From Microbacterium nanhaiense (lineage in GTDB: Bacteria; Actinomycetota; Actinomycetes; Actinomycetales; Microbacteriaceae): DNA of 64,000 nucleotides. Below, one piece after another: positions 9,660-18,737 of this stretch. Both the position numbers and the translations under genes were made by a program. Within the stretch, counting starts at the first letter, position 1. Each line of letters opens with the position of its first letter. The stretch lies in contig NZ_BMMQ01000002.1 of the NCBI RefSeq assembly GCF_014646015.1, positions 124,277-188,276 on the forward strand. The letters run 5' to 3'. The notes under the pieces are model-generated. The model searched no databases. It saw only the letters and a program-made list of their open reading frames with translations, and had not been told where the DNA came from.

Positions 9660-10223
9660 TCAGAGCTGGGGGTAGTTGCCGCGCTTGACCTGCGGCTTCG
9701 GCATGCGCATGAAGCGCATCTGCACCGAGCGCATCGCCGCATACCAGCCGAGGCCCTTCTCGCGGCCATCGCCCCACTTTTCGGCGGCCTTCTTCTTGAC
9801 GCGGTTCGACAGCAGGATCATGTCGATGATCGCAAAGATGATGTAGATCCACAGCGCCGCGAAGGCCCAGATTTGCATGAACGCGATGGGGAGCACGCTC
9901 GCGATGAGCACGAGGATCATCATCGGCATGAGGAACTCCGCGAGGTGCCACCCCGCGTCCGTCCAGTCGCGTGCGAAGCGGCGCTGCGGCCCCCTGTCGC
10001 GCGGTCCGAGGTAGCGCTCCTCACCGTTCTGCAGACCGATCTGGGCGCGCTCGCGCCGCGCCCGCATCTCGGCGCGCGCCGCCTTCTTCGCCTCCTTGGT
10101 AGTGGCGACGAGGGGGCGGATGCGCTTCGCCTCCTGCTCGGCGCGCGTCGGCGTCGGGCGGCCCTTGCCGACCTTCGGAGCGTCGTCGCGCTGCTCGTCG
10201 GCGGGGGAGGAGTTCTTGGCCAT
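9660..10223 (-). CDS. DUF3043 family membrane protein
   Basis: 187 residues. A highly charged N-terminal half (about 1-90, many Arg/Lys/Glu) is followed by two transmembrane helices (about 96-120 and 124-142) and a basic C-terminus. This matches the actinobacterial DUF3043 family, whose function is not known to me. ATG 10223 is chosen because AGAGG precedes it at a suitable distance. It is divergent from the M20 peptidase gene, the arrangement usual in this family of bacteria. Confidence 0.85.
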   Translation of the reverse strand: MAKNSSPADEQRDDAPKVGKGRPTPTRAEQEAKRIRPLVATTKEAKKAARAEMRARRERAQIGLQNGEERYLGPRDRGPQRRFARDWTDAGWHLAEFLMPMMILVLIASVLPIAFMQIWAFAALWIYIIFAIIDMILLSNRVKKKAAEKWGDGREKGLGWYAAMRSVQMRFMRMPKPQVKRGNYPQL

Positions 10224-10258
10224 CGTTAACCTCTGGTCGGGAAAGGAGGGGATCCACC

Positions 10259-10264
10259 TAAGAT
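10259..10264 (+). promoter_or_regulatory. -10 box of the M20 dipeptidase gene (leaderless)
   Basis: TAAGAT ends 7 bp before ATG 10272. The purine run GGAAAGGAGGGG at 10241-10252 lies too far upstream to act as a ribosome-binding site and is probably upstream of the transcript start. Confidence 0.45.
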
Positions 10265-10271
10265 TACCCGC

Positions 10272-11705
10272 ATGACTTCTATGGCACCTGACGAGCGCCT
10301 TCCCGAGCCCGACCACACCCTCCTCGAGGCGGTCGCGGGCGGATTCCCCGCCGCGATCGACGATCTCGGATCCCTCGTGCGGATCCCCGGCATTGCGTGG
10401 CCGGCCTTCGACCAGACGCAGCTGGAACGCAGCGCGGAGCGCGTCGCGGAGCTCGCGCGCGGCACGGGCCTCTTCGACGAGGTGCGCGTAGAGCGCGCGC
10501 CCGTCGCCGACGGTGACGGATCCGAGCTGGGCCAGCCCGCCGTCCTCGGCCTTCGTGCGGCGAAGCCCGGGTTCCCCACCGTGATGCTCTACGCGCACCA
10601 CGACGTGCAGCCGCCGGGATCCGACGAGCTCTGGGACACGCCGCCGTTCGAGCCCACGGTGCGCGACGGCCGTATTTACGCGCGCGGCGCCGCGGACGAC
10701 AAGGCCGGAATCATGACGCACATCGCGTCGCTGCGCGCGCTCGCGGAGGCGGTCGGTTCCGACGATCTCGGCATCGGTATCGTGCTCTTCGTCGAGGGGG
10801 AGGAGGAGTTCGGTTCGCGGTCCTTCGTGCCGTTCCTCGACGCGCACCTCGAGGACATGCGCTCGGACGTCATCGTCGTCGCCGACTCGGGCAACCTCGA
10901 CGAGCGCACACCCGCCGTCACCGTGTCGCTCCGAGGCAACGTGACCTTCCACCTCACGGTCACGACCCTCGACCACGCCTCCCACTCCGGCATGTTCGGG
11001 GGAGCGGTGCCGGACGCCAACATGGCGGCCATCAGGCTGCTGTCCACCCTCTGGGCTGACGACGGATCGGTGGCGGTTGCGGGCCTCGCCGCCTACGAGG
11101 GCGCCACGCCGGAGTACCGCGAGGCGCAGCTCCGAGACGAGACGGGCCTGCTCGACGGCGTGTCACCGGTGGGTGACGGCGAGATCCTGGGGCGGATCTG
11201 GAACAAGCCGTCCATCACCGTGACGGGGGCCAGCATGACGCCGGTCGCGGCCGCCAGCAACACCCTCGCCCCGTCGGTCACCTTCGTGGTGAGCTGCCGC
11301 GTCGCACCCGGACAGTCGTCCTCCGAGGCATACGCCGCGCTCGAGGCGCACCTACGTGCGCACGCGCCGTTCGGCGCACGGCTCGAGTTCAGTGATGTCG
11401 ATCTCGGGGACAGCGTGCTCGTCGACACCGCGGGATGGGCGATCACCGAACTGCGCGGGGCGCTCGAGGACGGTTACGGCGTTGCCGCCGTCGATTACGG
11501 CGTGGGCGGCTCCATCCCGTTCATCTCTGACCTCGTCCGGAAGTTCGAGGGAGCGCAGGTCCTCGTGACGGGCGTCGAGGATCCGCACTCGCGCGCGCAC
11601 AGCCCGAACGAGTCGCTGCACATCGACACGTTCCGCAACGCGATCCGTTCGGAGGCGCTGCTGCTCGCGCGAATGAACCGCGCCGATCACAGCCAGGCCG
11701 CGTAG
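10272..11705 (+). CDS. M20-family metallopeptidase (dipeptidase)
   Basis: 477 residues, a two-zinc exopeptidase of the M20 fold. The zinc motif HHDVQPPG has His109 and Asp111, ARGAADDKAG contributes the bridging Asp, and EGEEEFGS (175-182) holds the catalytic Glu pair. A dimerisation domain occupies about 220-370. No signal peptide, so it is cytoplasmic and probably cleaves dipeptides from protein or peptide turnover; the specific substrate is not readable. The stop overlaps the putative erpA -10 box. Confidence 0.92.
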   Translation: MTSMAPDERLPEPDHTLLEAVAGGFPAAIDDLGSLVRIPGIAWPAFDQTQLERSAERVAELARGTGLFDEVRVERAPVADGDGSELGQPAVLGLRAAKPGFPTVMLYAHHDVQPPGSDELWDTPPFEPTVRDGRIYARGAADDKAGIMTHIASLRALAEAVGSDDLGIGIVLFVEGEEEFGSRSFVPFLDAHLEDMRSDVIVVADSGNLDERTPAVTVSLRGNVTFHLTVTTLDHASHSGMFGGAVPDANMAAIRLLSTLWADDGSVAVAGLAAYEGATPEYREAQLRDETGLLDGVSPVGDGEILGRIWNKPSITVTGASMTPVAAASNTLAPSVTFVVSCRVAPGQSSSEAYAALEAHLRAHAPFGARLEFSDVDLGDSVLVDTAGWAITELRGALEDGYGVAAVDYGVGGSIPFISDLVRKFEGAQVLVTGVEDPHSRAHSPNESLHIDTFRNAIRSEALLLARMNRADHSQAA

Positions 11706-11708
11706 AAT
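11703..11708 (+). promoter_or_regulatory. Putative -10 box for erpA
   Basis: TAGAAT overlaps the stop codon of the M20 gene. ATG 11755 has a strong GAGAGGAGAT ribosome-binding site, so a leader of about 40 nt is expected. Confidence 0.4.
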
Positions 11709-11754
11709 CGAACCACGCCGCCGTGAGCGGAAACCTTTCTGAGAGGAGATCAGC

Positions 11755-12120
11755 ATGACGGATGCGACGCTGACTGCACCGGAGACCGACCGCGCCCACG
11801 GCGTGAGCCTCACCGACGCCGCTGCGGCGAAGGTGAAGAGCCTTCTCGAGCAGGAGGGCCGCGACGACCTTCGTCTGCGCGTTGCCGTTCAGCCGGGCGG
11901 ATGCTCGGGTCTCATTTACCAGCTCTACTTCGACGAGCGCTACCTCGACGGCGACGAGACCGTCGAGTTCGATGGTGTCGAGGTGATCGTCGACAACATG
12001 TCGGTGCCCTACCTCGACGGCGCGTCGATCGATTTCAAGGACACGATCTCGGAGCAGGGCTTCACGATCGACAACCCCAACGCGTCCGGTAGCTGCGCCT
12101 GCGGCGATAGCTTCCACTGA
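11755..12120 (+). CDS. erpA: Iron-sulfur cluster insertion protein, HesB/IscA family (ErpA-like)
   Basis: 121 residues. The three cluster-ligating cysteines are Cys50 (GGCSG), Cys114 and Cys116 (SCACGDSF), the A-type carrier signature. These proteins hand Fe-S clusters to target enzymes; candidates in this window are the Rieske protein QcrA and IspH. The gene sits just upstream of the cytochrome oxidase genes but is separated from them by a terminator. Confidence 0.93.
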   Translation: MTDATLTAPETDRAHGVSLTDAAAAKVKSLLEQEGRDDLRLRVAVQPGGCSGLIYQLYFDERYLDGDETVEFDGVEVIVDNMSVPYLDGASIDFKDTISEQGFTIDNPNASGSCACGDSFH

Positions 12121-12128
12121 TCAGACGC

Positions 12129-12169
12129 CGAAAACGCCCCGAGTGCAGTACGCACGAGGGGCGTTTTCG
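12129..12169 (+). terminator. Terminator after erpA
   Basis: A 12-bp stem (12129-12140 with 12158-12169), GC-rich at the top with four A/T pairs near the base, plus an inner GTGC/GCAC helix in the loop. The right arm ends in CGTTTTCG. Confidence 0.8.
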
Positions 12170-12240
12170 TGAGTACAGCCTTACTTCTTCTGCCTCCCGA
12201 CCCGCTGAGAGCCTGGCATGAACCGCTTGTGCGCTTGCCA

Positions 12241-12246
12241 TAGGAT
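12241..12246 (+). promoter_or_regulatory. Putative -10 box for the ctaC-ctaD-ctaF operon
   Basis: TAGGAT lies 35 bp before GTG 12282, which carries a GAAAGGTGA ribosome-binding site. No convincing -35 is seen. Confidence 0.4.
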
Positions 12247-12281
12247 GGGAGCAGCCACTTCCATGTTCGAAAGGTGAATTC

Positions 12282-13193
12282 GTGCCGTCGAAACGCCGAA
12301 TCCGCTGGGCCGCGGTCCCCGTGATCGCCGCGGCTGCTGCTGCCCTTGCCGGCTGCACCCCCACGGAGCTTCACGGGTACCTGCCTGGCTTTGACGAGTC
12401 CGGAACCCCCGCCACGAACCAGACGGAGCAACTTGCGTCGCTCTGGACCGGTTCGTGGATCGTCCTGCTGATCGTCGGCGTGATCACCTGGGGCCTCATG
12501 CTCTGGGCGATGGTCGTCTACCGCCGCCGCAAGGGTCAGACGGGTCTGCCGGTTCAGCTGCGCTACAACATGCCGATCGAGATCTTCTTCACCTCGGTGC
12601 CGATGATCCTCGTGGTCGGCCTGTTCGCGTTCACTGTTCGCGTGCAGAACGACGTCGAGAAGCCCTGGGCCGACGACGAGGTCGACGTGCACGTCACCGC
12701 GATCGCGAAGCAGTGGGCCTGGGACTTCCAGTACGACGAGGCGACCACCGGCGGTGAGACGGTCTACGACATGGGCGTGCAGGCTCAGCCTGCCGCGGAC
12801 GGCTCGCTCGAGCGCGACGAACTGCCGACGCTCGTGCTCCCGGTTGACAAGAAGGTCACGATCGACCTCACCTCGCGCGACGTGATCCACTCGTTCTGGA
12901 TCGTCGACTTCCTGTACAAGAAGGACATGTACATCGGCCACGACAACTCGTGGTCGTTCATCCCGACGCGCGAGGGCCACTACGAGGGCAAGTGCGCGGA
13001 GCTGTGCGGCGAGTACCACTCGGCGATGCTCTTCAACGTCGAGGTCGTGAGCGAGAGCGAGCACGAGCAGTACATCGCGGGTCTCGAGGCCGCCGGCCAG
13101 ATCGGCGACGTGAACGAGGAATACAACCGTCTTCAGAACCTGCCCGGCACCGACGGTGTCGAGGCGGACGCTGAGACCGAGGAAGGACACTGA
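12282..13193 (+). CDS. ctaC: Cytochrome c oxidase subunit II (lipoprotein, CuA domain)
   Basis: 303 residues. A lipoprotein signal ends in LAGC with Cys25, followed by two transmembrane helices (about 60-85 and 103-122) and an extracytoplasmic cupredoxin domain. CuA ligands are visible: [13 protein letters not shown] with Cys238, Cys242, His246 and Met249, and an upstream His in DVIHSFWI. It accepts electrons, in actinobacteria from the bcc complex in a supercomplex. GTG start with a good ribosome-binding site. First gene of the ctaC-ctaD-ctaF operon. Confidence 0.96.
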   Translation: MPSKRRIRWAAVPVIAAAAAALAGCTPTELHGYLPGFDESGTPATNQTEQLASLWTGSWIVLLIVGVITWGLMLWAMVVYRRRKGQTGLPVQLRYNMPIEIFFTSVPMILVVGLFAFTVRVQNDVEKPWADDEVDVHVTAIAKQWAWDFQYDEATTGGETVYDMGVQAQPAADGSLERDELPTLVLPVDKKVTIDLTSRDVIHSFWIVDFLYKKDMYIGHDNSWSFIPTREGHYEGKCAELCGEYHSAMLFNVEVVSESEHEQYIAGLEAAGQIGDVNEEYNRLQNLPGTDGVEADAETEEGH

Positions 13194-13195
13194 GC

Positions 13196-14914
13196 ATGGC
13201 CGGTACCGCCTCTCCCGCGCCGCTTCCCCCGCGCCAGGCCGCTCTGCTGAGCGGATCCCGCACGGAGCAGAAGGGCAACGTGATCGTTCGGTGGATCACC
13301 TCCACCGACCACAAGACCATCGGGTACATGTACCTGATCGCATCGGTGCTGTTCTTCCTCATCGGTGGCGTGATGGCCCTGCTGATCCGCGCGGAGCTCT
13401 TCGCGCCGGGCATGCAGATCATCCCCACGAAGGAGCAGTACAACCAGCTCTTCACGATGCACGGCACCGTGATGCTGCTGATGTTCGCGACGCCCCTGTT
13501 CGCGGGCTTCGCCAACGCGATCCTGCCGCTGCAGATCGGTGCCCCGGATGTCGCGTTCCCGCGTCTGAACGCGTTCGCGCTGTGGCTGTTCATCTTCGGC
13601 TCGCTCATCGCGGTCGCCGGATTCCTCACCCCGCAGGGCGCCGCGTCGTTCGGCTGGTTCGCATACCAGCCGCTCGCAAACGCGTCGTTCTCGCCGGGAG
13701 TCGGCGGAAACCTCTGGATGGTCGGCCTCGGCATCAGCGGCTTCGGAACGATCTTCGGTGCGGTGAACTTCATCACGACGATCATCACCATGCGCGCCCC
13801 CGGTATGACGATGTGGCGCCTGCCGATCTTCTCCTGGAACACGCTCATCACCAGCCTGCTCATCCTGATCGCGTTCCCGGTTCTCGCCGCGGCGATGTTC
13901 GCGGCCGCCAGCGACCGTATCTTCCACTCGCACGTCTATGACCCCGCCAACGGCGGTGTCCTGCTGTGGCAGCACCTGTTCTGGTTCTTCGGTCACCCCG
14001 AGGTGTACATCATCGCGCTGCCGTTCTTCGGCATCGTCTCGGAGATCTTCCCGGTCTTCAGCCGTAAGCCGATCTTCGGTTACAAGACCCTCGTGTACGC
14101 GACCATTGCCATCGCCGCGCTGTCGGTGTCGGTCTGGGCGCACCACATGTACGTCACGGGCGCGGTCCTACTGCCGTTCTTCTCCCTGATGACGATGCTC
14201 ATCGCCGTTCCGACGGGTGTGAAGATCTTCAACTGGATCGGCACGATGTGGCGCGGTTCGCTGACCTTCGAGACGCCCATGCTGTTCTCGCTCGGCTTCC
14301 TGGTGTCCTTCGTCTTCGGTGGTCTGACCGGTGTCATCCTGTCGGTCCCGCCGCTCGACTTCCACCTCAGCGACTCGTACTTCGTCGTTGCGCACTTCCA
14401 CTACGTCGTCTTCGGAACCGTCGTGTTCGCAATGTTCGCGGGCTTCTACTTCTGGTGGCCGAAGTGGACCGGCAAGATGCTCAACGAGCGTCTCGGCTAC
14501 GTGCACTTCTGGATGCTCTTCATCGGCTTCCACATGACCTTCCTCATCCAGCACTGGCTGGGCGTCGACGGAATGGTGCGCCGCTACGCCGACTACGCGC
14601 CGTCTGACGGTTACACGTGGGGCAACGAGGTGTCGACCATCGGCTCGATGATCCTCGCCGCCTCGATGATCCCGTTCTTCCTCAACGTGTGGATTACCGC
14701 GCGCAAGGGCAAGAAGGTCACCGTCAACGACCCGTGGGGTTACGGTGGATCGCTCGAGTGGGCGACCAGCTGCCCGCCGCCGCGTCACAACTTCACGTCG
14801 ATCCCGCGCATCCGTTCGGAGCGCCCCGCGTTCGACCTGAACCACCCCGAGTCGCTCGACGACTACGACCCGGGTCGTGTTCCGGAGCGCGTTCTCGAGG
14901 GAGAGGTCAAGTAA
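13196..14914 (+). CDS. ctaD: Cytochrome c oxidase subunit I (aa3 type)
   Basis: 572 residues, about 12 transmembrane helices. It holds haem a and the haem a3-CuB centre where O2 is reduced. [10 protein letters not shown] carries a haem a His; WFFGHPEVY has His267 (CuB) and Tyr271 (His-Tyr cross-link); HFHYVVFGT supplies the haem a3/haem a His pair. It starts 2 bp after the ctaC stop and abuts ctaF. Confidence 0.97.
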   Translation: MAGTASPAPLPPRQAALLSGSRTEQKGNVIVRWITSTDHKTIGYMYLIASVLFFLIGGVMALLIRAELFAPGMQIIPTKEQYNQLFTMHGTVMLLMFATPLFAGFANAILPLQIGAPDVAFPRLNAFALWLFIFGSLIAVAGFLTPQGAASFGWFAYQPLANASFSPGVGGNLWMVGLGISGFGTIFGAVNFITTIITMRAPGMTMWRLPIFSWNTLITSLLILIAFPVLAAAMFAAASDRIFHSHVYDPANGGVLLWQHLFWFFGHPEVYIIALPFFGIVSEIFPVFSRKPIFGYKTLVYATIAIAALSVSVWAHHMYVTGAVLLPFFSLMTMLIAVPTGVKIFNWIGTMWRGSLTFETPMLFSLGFLVSFVFGGLTGVILSVPPLDFHLSDSYFVVAHFHYVVFGTVVFAMFAGFYFWWPKWTGKMLNERLGYVHFWMLFIGFHMTFLIQHWLGVDGMVRRYADYAPSDGYTWGNEVSTIGSMILAASMIPFFLNVWITARKGKKVTVNDPWGYGGSLEWATSCPPPRHNFTSIPRIRSERPAFDLNHPESLDDYDPGRVPERVLEGEVK

Positions 14915-15340
14915 ATGAAGTCTCAGATCGGCATCTGGTGGATGCTCACCGGCTTCTTCCTCCTGTGCTTCGGCGCATACACGGTGTGGAGCCTTCTCGA
15001 CCCGAGCCACGGCCGGATCGAATGGATCGGCACGATCGCCCTGCTGTTCTCGGCCTTCATGGCCGGTCTCATCGCTTTCTTCGTCTCGCTGGCGCACAAG
15101 GGCCAGAAGGGCGTGGATCTGCCGGAGGACCGCCTCGACGCGGAGATCGACGACGCTGATCCCGAGCTCGGTCACTTCAGCCCGTGGTCGTGGTGGCCGC
15201 TCGTGCTCGCCGCCGCTCCCGCGGTCGGCATGATCGCGCTCGCAACCGCGCACTTCCTCATCCCGATTGCCGCCGGCCTCCTCGTGGTCGGTCTCATCGG
15301 ATGGGTGTACGAGTACTACCGCGGCAACTTTGCCCGCTGA
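14915..15340 (+). CDS. ctaF: Cytochrome c oxidase subunit IV, actinobacterial type
   Basis: 141 residues with four transmembrane helices in two pairs (about 5-27, 34-56, 88-107, 110-130) around a charged loop. This is the small actinobacterial subunit that stabilises the aa3 oxidase. The ATG directly follows the TAA of ctaD. A strong hairpin follows, so ctaC-ctaD-ctaF is probably the complete transcript. Confidence 0.93.
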   Translation: MKSQIGIWWMLTGFFLLCFGAYTVWSLLDPSHGRIEWIGTIALLFSAFMAGLIAFFVSLAHKGQKGVDLPEDRLDAEIDDADPELGHFSPWSWWPLVLAAAPAVGMIALATAHFLIPIAAGLLVVGLIGWVYEYYRGNFAR

Positions 15341-15349
15341 GCGCCCGTA

Positions 15350-15385
15350 ACGAACGGCCCCGATCTTCGGATCGGGGCCGTTCGT
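15350..15385 (+). terminator. Terminator after ctaF
   Basis: A perfect 16-bp stem (15350-15365 with 15370-15385) capped by a UUCG tetraloop. Confidence 0.85.
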
Positions 15386-15432
15386 CGTCTCCGCCCCGGC
15401 TTTCGCAAAGCCGCTGATGATGGAATAGGACT

Positions 15433-15768
15433 ATGGCCTCGCGCGAACCCCAGACCCCCGCATTCCAACGCAACGCCTTTCTTCCGGGCATCCTCGCGGC
15501 GGCCGTGCTGTTTCTTGCACCGGTGATCCTGAAGACCGACTGGTCGGCGATCGTGCTCTACGTCGTGGCCATCGGTGCGCTCATCGTGGGGTGGTTCGGC
15601 GTGCAGGCGCGGCAATGGTGGTGGGGCATTGTGTTTCTCGCGATCGCGGTTCTGTGGAACCCCGTGTACCCGTTCGACTTCGATGGAACGGTCTGGACGG
15701 TGGCTCAGTTCGTCGCGGCGCTCGTCTTTCTCGCGGCCGGTGTCCTGATCAAGTCTCCGAGCGTATGA
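15433..15768 (+). CDS. Small four-helix membrane protein (DUF6804-like)
   Basis: 111 residues, four hydrophobic helices (about 14-31, 36-53, 60-76, 86-105), with WNPVYPFDFDG between the third and fourth. The helix pattern and the NPVYPF motif recall small membrane proteins annotated as DUF6804; this assignment is from memory. It is bounded by terminators on both sides, so it is a single-gene unit. Function unknown. Confidence 0.7.
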   Translation: MASREPQTPAFQRNAFLPGILAAAVLFLAPVILKTDWSAIVLYVVAIGALIVGWFGVQARQWWWGIVFLAIAVLWNPVYPFDFDGTVWTVAQFVAALVFLAAGVLIKSPSV

Positions 15769-15783
15769 TCGAAGCATCATGAG

Positions 15784-15827
15784 CGAAAACGCTCCCCGCC
15801 TCCGCACGGAGGCGGGGAGCGTTTTCG
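15784..15827 (+). terminator. Terminator after the 15433 gene
   Basis: A perfect 21-bp inverted repeat (15784-15804 with 15807-15827). Its outer ends, CGAAAACGC and GCGTTTTCG, are the same as those of the erpA terminator. Confidence 0.85.
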
Positions 15828-15833
15828 TTTCGA

Positions 15834-15848
15834 TAACCGGGATCGTTA
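15834..15848. promoter_or_regulatory. Possible small dyad upstream of the CDF transporter gene
   Basis: TAAC-N7-GTTA, 55 bp upstream of the CDF start, is a size suited to a dimeric metal or TetR-type regulator. With only four paired bases per arm it could be chance. Confidence 0.2.
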
Positions 15849-15902
15849 CGGACATCACTGGTCTCGTGTGGAGAGGTCGGGCGGGCCGGAGAGGGGAGCG
15901 GC

Positions 15903-16802
15903 ATGGGCGCGGGACATGACCACGGTGCGCGAGCAGGTTCGTCGCGGAGGCTTGCCGCCGTCTTCGCGCTGACCCTCGTCGTCTTTGTCGCGGAGGTCGT
16001 CGGCGCCATTGTCACCGGCAGCCTCGCACTCCTCGTCGACGCCGCCCACATGCTGACCGACGTCATCGGGCTCGGCATGGCGCTGACGGCGGCGCGGCTC
16101 GCGAACCGGGCCCCGACACAGCGTCTCACCTGGGGGCCGCGACGGGCGGAGGTGCTCGGTGCGCTCGCGCAGGCCGCACTGCTGCTCGGCGTGGGCGTCT
16201 TCGCCCTCGTAGAGGGCGTGAAGCGCCTCCTGGCGCCGCCGGAGCTCGCGCCCGGTGGTCTCCTCGTCTTCGGCGCTATCGGCCTTCTCGCGAACCTCGT
16301 CGGGCTGATGCTGCTCGCGGGCGAACGGGGGCGCAACCTCAACATGCGCGCGGCGTTCCTCGAGGTGCTGAACGACGCGCTCGGTTCCGTGGGCGTGATC
16401 GTGAGCGCGCTGCTCATCTGGGCATGGGGCTGGGACCGGGCCGACGCCGTTGTCGGGATCCTGATCGCCGCGCTGATCGTCCCTCGGACGCTCGTGTTGC
16501 TGCGCGCGTCGGGCCTTGTGCTTCTCGAGGCGACGCCCGCGGGGCTCGACCTCGGCGCGGTGCGTGCACACATCGAGGACATGCCGGGCGTCGTCGCCGT
16601 GCATGACCTGCACGCATCGAGTGTCTCGAGCGACCTGCCGGTCCTGACGGCGCACGTCGTGGTGGGGGAGGGGACCGACTACGGACGGCTGCTGGGCGAG
16701 CTGCAGCGCTGCGTGCACGAACACTTCGTGGTCTCGATCGAGCACTCGACCTTCCAGCTCGAGCCGGTCGGCCACCGCGACCCCGAGCCGCCGCACGCGT
16801 AA
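15903..16802 (+). CDS. CDF-family divalent metal cation exporter
   Basis: 299 residues: six transmembrane helices (about 16-204) and a C-terminal cytoplasmic metallochaperone-like domain (about 210-290). Proton-driven efflux of Zn2+ or related ions is the family role. The TM2 metal site is intact: HMLTD with His49 and Asp53. In TM5 the usual HxxxD is ExxxD (Glu154, Asp158), which may change metal preference. The His-rich loop of ZnT-type members is almost absent. GAGGGGAG precedes the ATG. It converges with qcrB. Confidence 0.92.
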   Translation: MGAGHDHGARAGSSRRLAAVFALTLVVFVAEVVGAIVTGSLALLVDAAHMLTDVIGLGMALTAARLANRAPTQRLTWGPRRAEVLGALAQAALLLGVGVFALVEGVKRLLAPPELAPGGLLVFGAIGLLANLVGLMLLAGERGRNLNMRAAFLEVLNDALGSVGVIVSALLIWAWGWDRADAVVGILIAALIVPRTLVLLRASGLVLLEATPAGLDLGAVRAHIEDMPGVVAVHDLHASSVSSDLPVLTAHVVVGEGTDYGRLLGELQRCVHEHFVVSIEHSTFQLEPVGHRDPEPPHA

Positions 16803-16810
16803 CCGCTGTC

Positions 16811-16957
16811 GCGCCGCCCCTCCGCGCCGCCCCTCCGCCGCGCCACCCCTCCGCGCGATCCCTCGGCGCCGCACCCTCCGCGAGATCGCATCCTCTTCGC
16901 GAGGTCACACCCAGATCGATGCGATCTCGACAAATCGGTGCGATCTCGCGGGGAGGG
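16811..16957. repeat. Intergenic repeat cluster between the CDF gene and the qcrB terminator
   Basis: GCGCCGCCCCTCC is repeated exactly in tandem (16811-16823, 16824-16836) and then degenerates. A 13-bp inverted repeat follows (16878-16890 with 16939-16951), and TGCGATCTCG occurs twice in direct orientation (16920-16929, 16939-16948). No gene is visible here. It resembles a dispersed intergenic repeat unit. Confidence 0.6.
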
Positions 16958-17008
16958 AGCGCGGCACGCACCGCGCGCGACCCGTCCGCTTCCGGGCGCA
17001 CCGACATA

Positions 17009-17050
17009 CGAAGAAGGGCCCCGATCCGTGTGGATCGGGGCCCTTCTTCG
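17009..17050. terminator. Bidirectional terminator between the CDF gene and qcrB
   Basis: A perfect 19-bp stem (17009-17027 with 17032-17050) with a GTGT loop between convergent genes. Confidence 0.85.
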
Positions 17051-17063
17051 CGAGGCGGAGGCC

Positions 17064-18737
17064 TTAGTGCTTCGAGTCGCCGGACTCGATCGCTCCGTGA
17101 CCGTGGTCCTCGTCGCCGAACTCGTGGAGCGCGTGCTTCTGGTGCTCGAGAGCAGCCTGGTACTCCGCGTTCGTGAGGGGCTGGAGGCGGTCCTCGAAGA
17201 ACCAGCGCGACATGGCGGCGCGGAACTTGCCCTTGATCTTGCCCTGGTCGTTCGGGCGAACGATGAGGGGCTCGAAGGTCTCGTCGGCCACGAGCTTCCA
17301 GCGCTCGTACTCGTCGACGGGCTTGTGGACCTCCTGGAACTCACCGCCCGGGAGACGGACGATACGACCGGACTCGTAGCCGTGCAGGACGATCTCGCGG
17401 TCCTTCTTCTGGAGCGCGATGCAGACGCGCTTCGTGATGAAGTACACGACGACCGTGCCGAGGATCAGCCCAATCTGCAGGGCGTGGATGACGCCCTCCA
17501 TGGTGAGGCGGAAGTGCGTGGCGATGAGGTCGGACGACGCGGCTGCCCAGAGCATCGCGTAGAACCAGACACCGGCGGCGCCGATCGCGGTGCGCGTCGC
17601 GGCGTTGCGCGGGCGCTGTGCGATGTGGTGCTCGCGCTTGTCGCCGGTGATCCACGCCTCGATGAAGGGGTAGATCGCGACGAGGATGATGAACACCACG
17701 AGCACGATGAGCGGGATCAGGATACCCATCGGGTAGACCTTGCCGGCGATGACCCAGTCGAGGTGCGGCGGGGCCAGGCGCAGGGCGCCGTCTGCGAAGC
17801 CGATGTACCAGTCGGGCTGCGTACCCGCGGACACGGGGGAGGGGTCGTACGGGCCGTAGCCCCAGATCGGGTTGATCTGCACGAGCGACGCGATGAGCAC
17901 GAGCGCACCGAAGACGATGAAGAAGAATCCACCCATCTTCGACATGTACACGGGCATCATCGGGAAGCCGACGACGTTGTTGTTCGTGCGGCCGGGGCCC
18001 GCGAACTGCGTGTGCTTGTTCACGATCATGAGCACAAGGTGAACCGCGATGAGGGCGATCACGATGAGCGGCAGGATCAGGATGTGCAGCGCGTACAGGC
18101 GGCCGACGATGTCGTGGCCCGGGAACTCGCCGCCGAACAGCAGGTACGAGATCCAGGGGCCGATGACCGGGACGGCCTTCAGCATGCCGTCGATGATGCG
18201 CAGGCCGTTACCGGACAGAACGTCATCGGGGAGCGAGTAGCCCGTGAAGCCCTCGGCCATGGCCAGGACGAAGAGCACGAAGCCGACGACCCAGTTGAGC
18301 TCGCGGGGCTTGCGGAACGCACCCGTGAAGAACACGCGGAGCATGTGCACGCCGATGCCCGCCACGAAGGTCAGCGCGGCCCAGTGGTGCAGCTGGCGGA
18401 CCAGCAGGCCACCGCGGAGGTCGAAGCTGATGTGCAGCGTCGACTCCATGGCGACCGACATCGGGATCCCGCGCATCGGGTCGTAGGCGCCCGTGTAGTA
18501 CGTCTCGACCATCGACGCCTGGAAGAAGAACGTCAGGAACGTTCCCGAGATCAGGACGACGACGAAGGACCACAGCGCGATCTCGCCGAGCATGAACGAC
18601 CAGTGGTCGGGGAAGACCTTGCGGCCGAGGGCCTTGACCAGGCCGGACAGGCTGGTGCGCTCATCGAGGTAGTTCGCCGTTGCGCCGACGAAGCGCCCGC
18701 CGAGCGGAGCCTTCTTTTCTTCGGTAGCGGTACTCAA
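17064..18737 (-). CDS. qcrB: Cytochrome bc1 complex cytochrome b subunit
   Basis: 557 residues, with the long C-terminal extension typical of actinobacterial QcrB. Haem ligands are in HHWAAL...GIGVHML and RLYALHILILP...AIVHL-type segments, giving the two His pairs. It oxidises menaquinol in the bcc-aa3 supercomplex. The start is TTG, not ATG: its TTGA overlaps the TGA of qcrA, and GGGAG lies about 6 bp upstream. The next in-frame Met falls inside conserved sequence, so TTG is the likely start. Last gene of ctaE-qcrC-qcrA-qcrB. Confidence 0.95.
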   Translation of the reverse strand: MSTATEEKKAPLGGRFVGATANYLDERTSLSGLVKALGRKVFPDHWSFMLGEIALWSFVVVLISGTFLTFFFQASMVETYYTGAYDPMRGIPMSVAMESTLHISFDLRGGLLVRQLHHWAALTFVAGIGVHMLRVFFTGAFRKPRELNWVVGFVLFVLAMAEGFTGYSLPDDVLSGNGLRIIDGMLKAVPVIGPWISYLLFGGEFPGHDIVGRLYALHILILPLIVIALIAVHLVLMIVNKHTQFAGPGRTNNNVVGFPMMPVYMSKMGGFFFIVFGALVLIASLVQINPIWGYGPYDPSPVSAGTQPDWYIGFADGALRLAPPHLDWVIAGKVYPMGILIPLIVLVVFIILVAIYPFIEAWITGDKREHHIAQRPRNAATRTAIGAAGVWFYAMLWAAASSDLIATHFRLTMEGVIHALQIGLILGTVVVYFITKRVCIALQKKDREIVLHGYESGRIVRLPGGEFQEVHKPVDEYERWKLVADETFEPLIVRPNDQGKIKGKFRAAMSRWFFEDRLQPLTNAEYQAALEHQKHALHEFGDEDHGHGAIESGDSKH

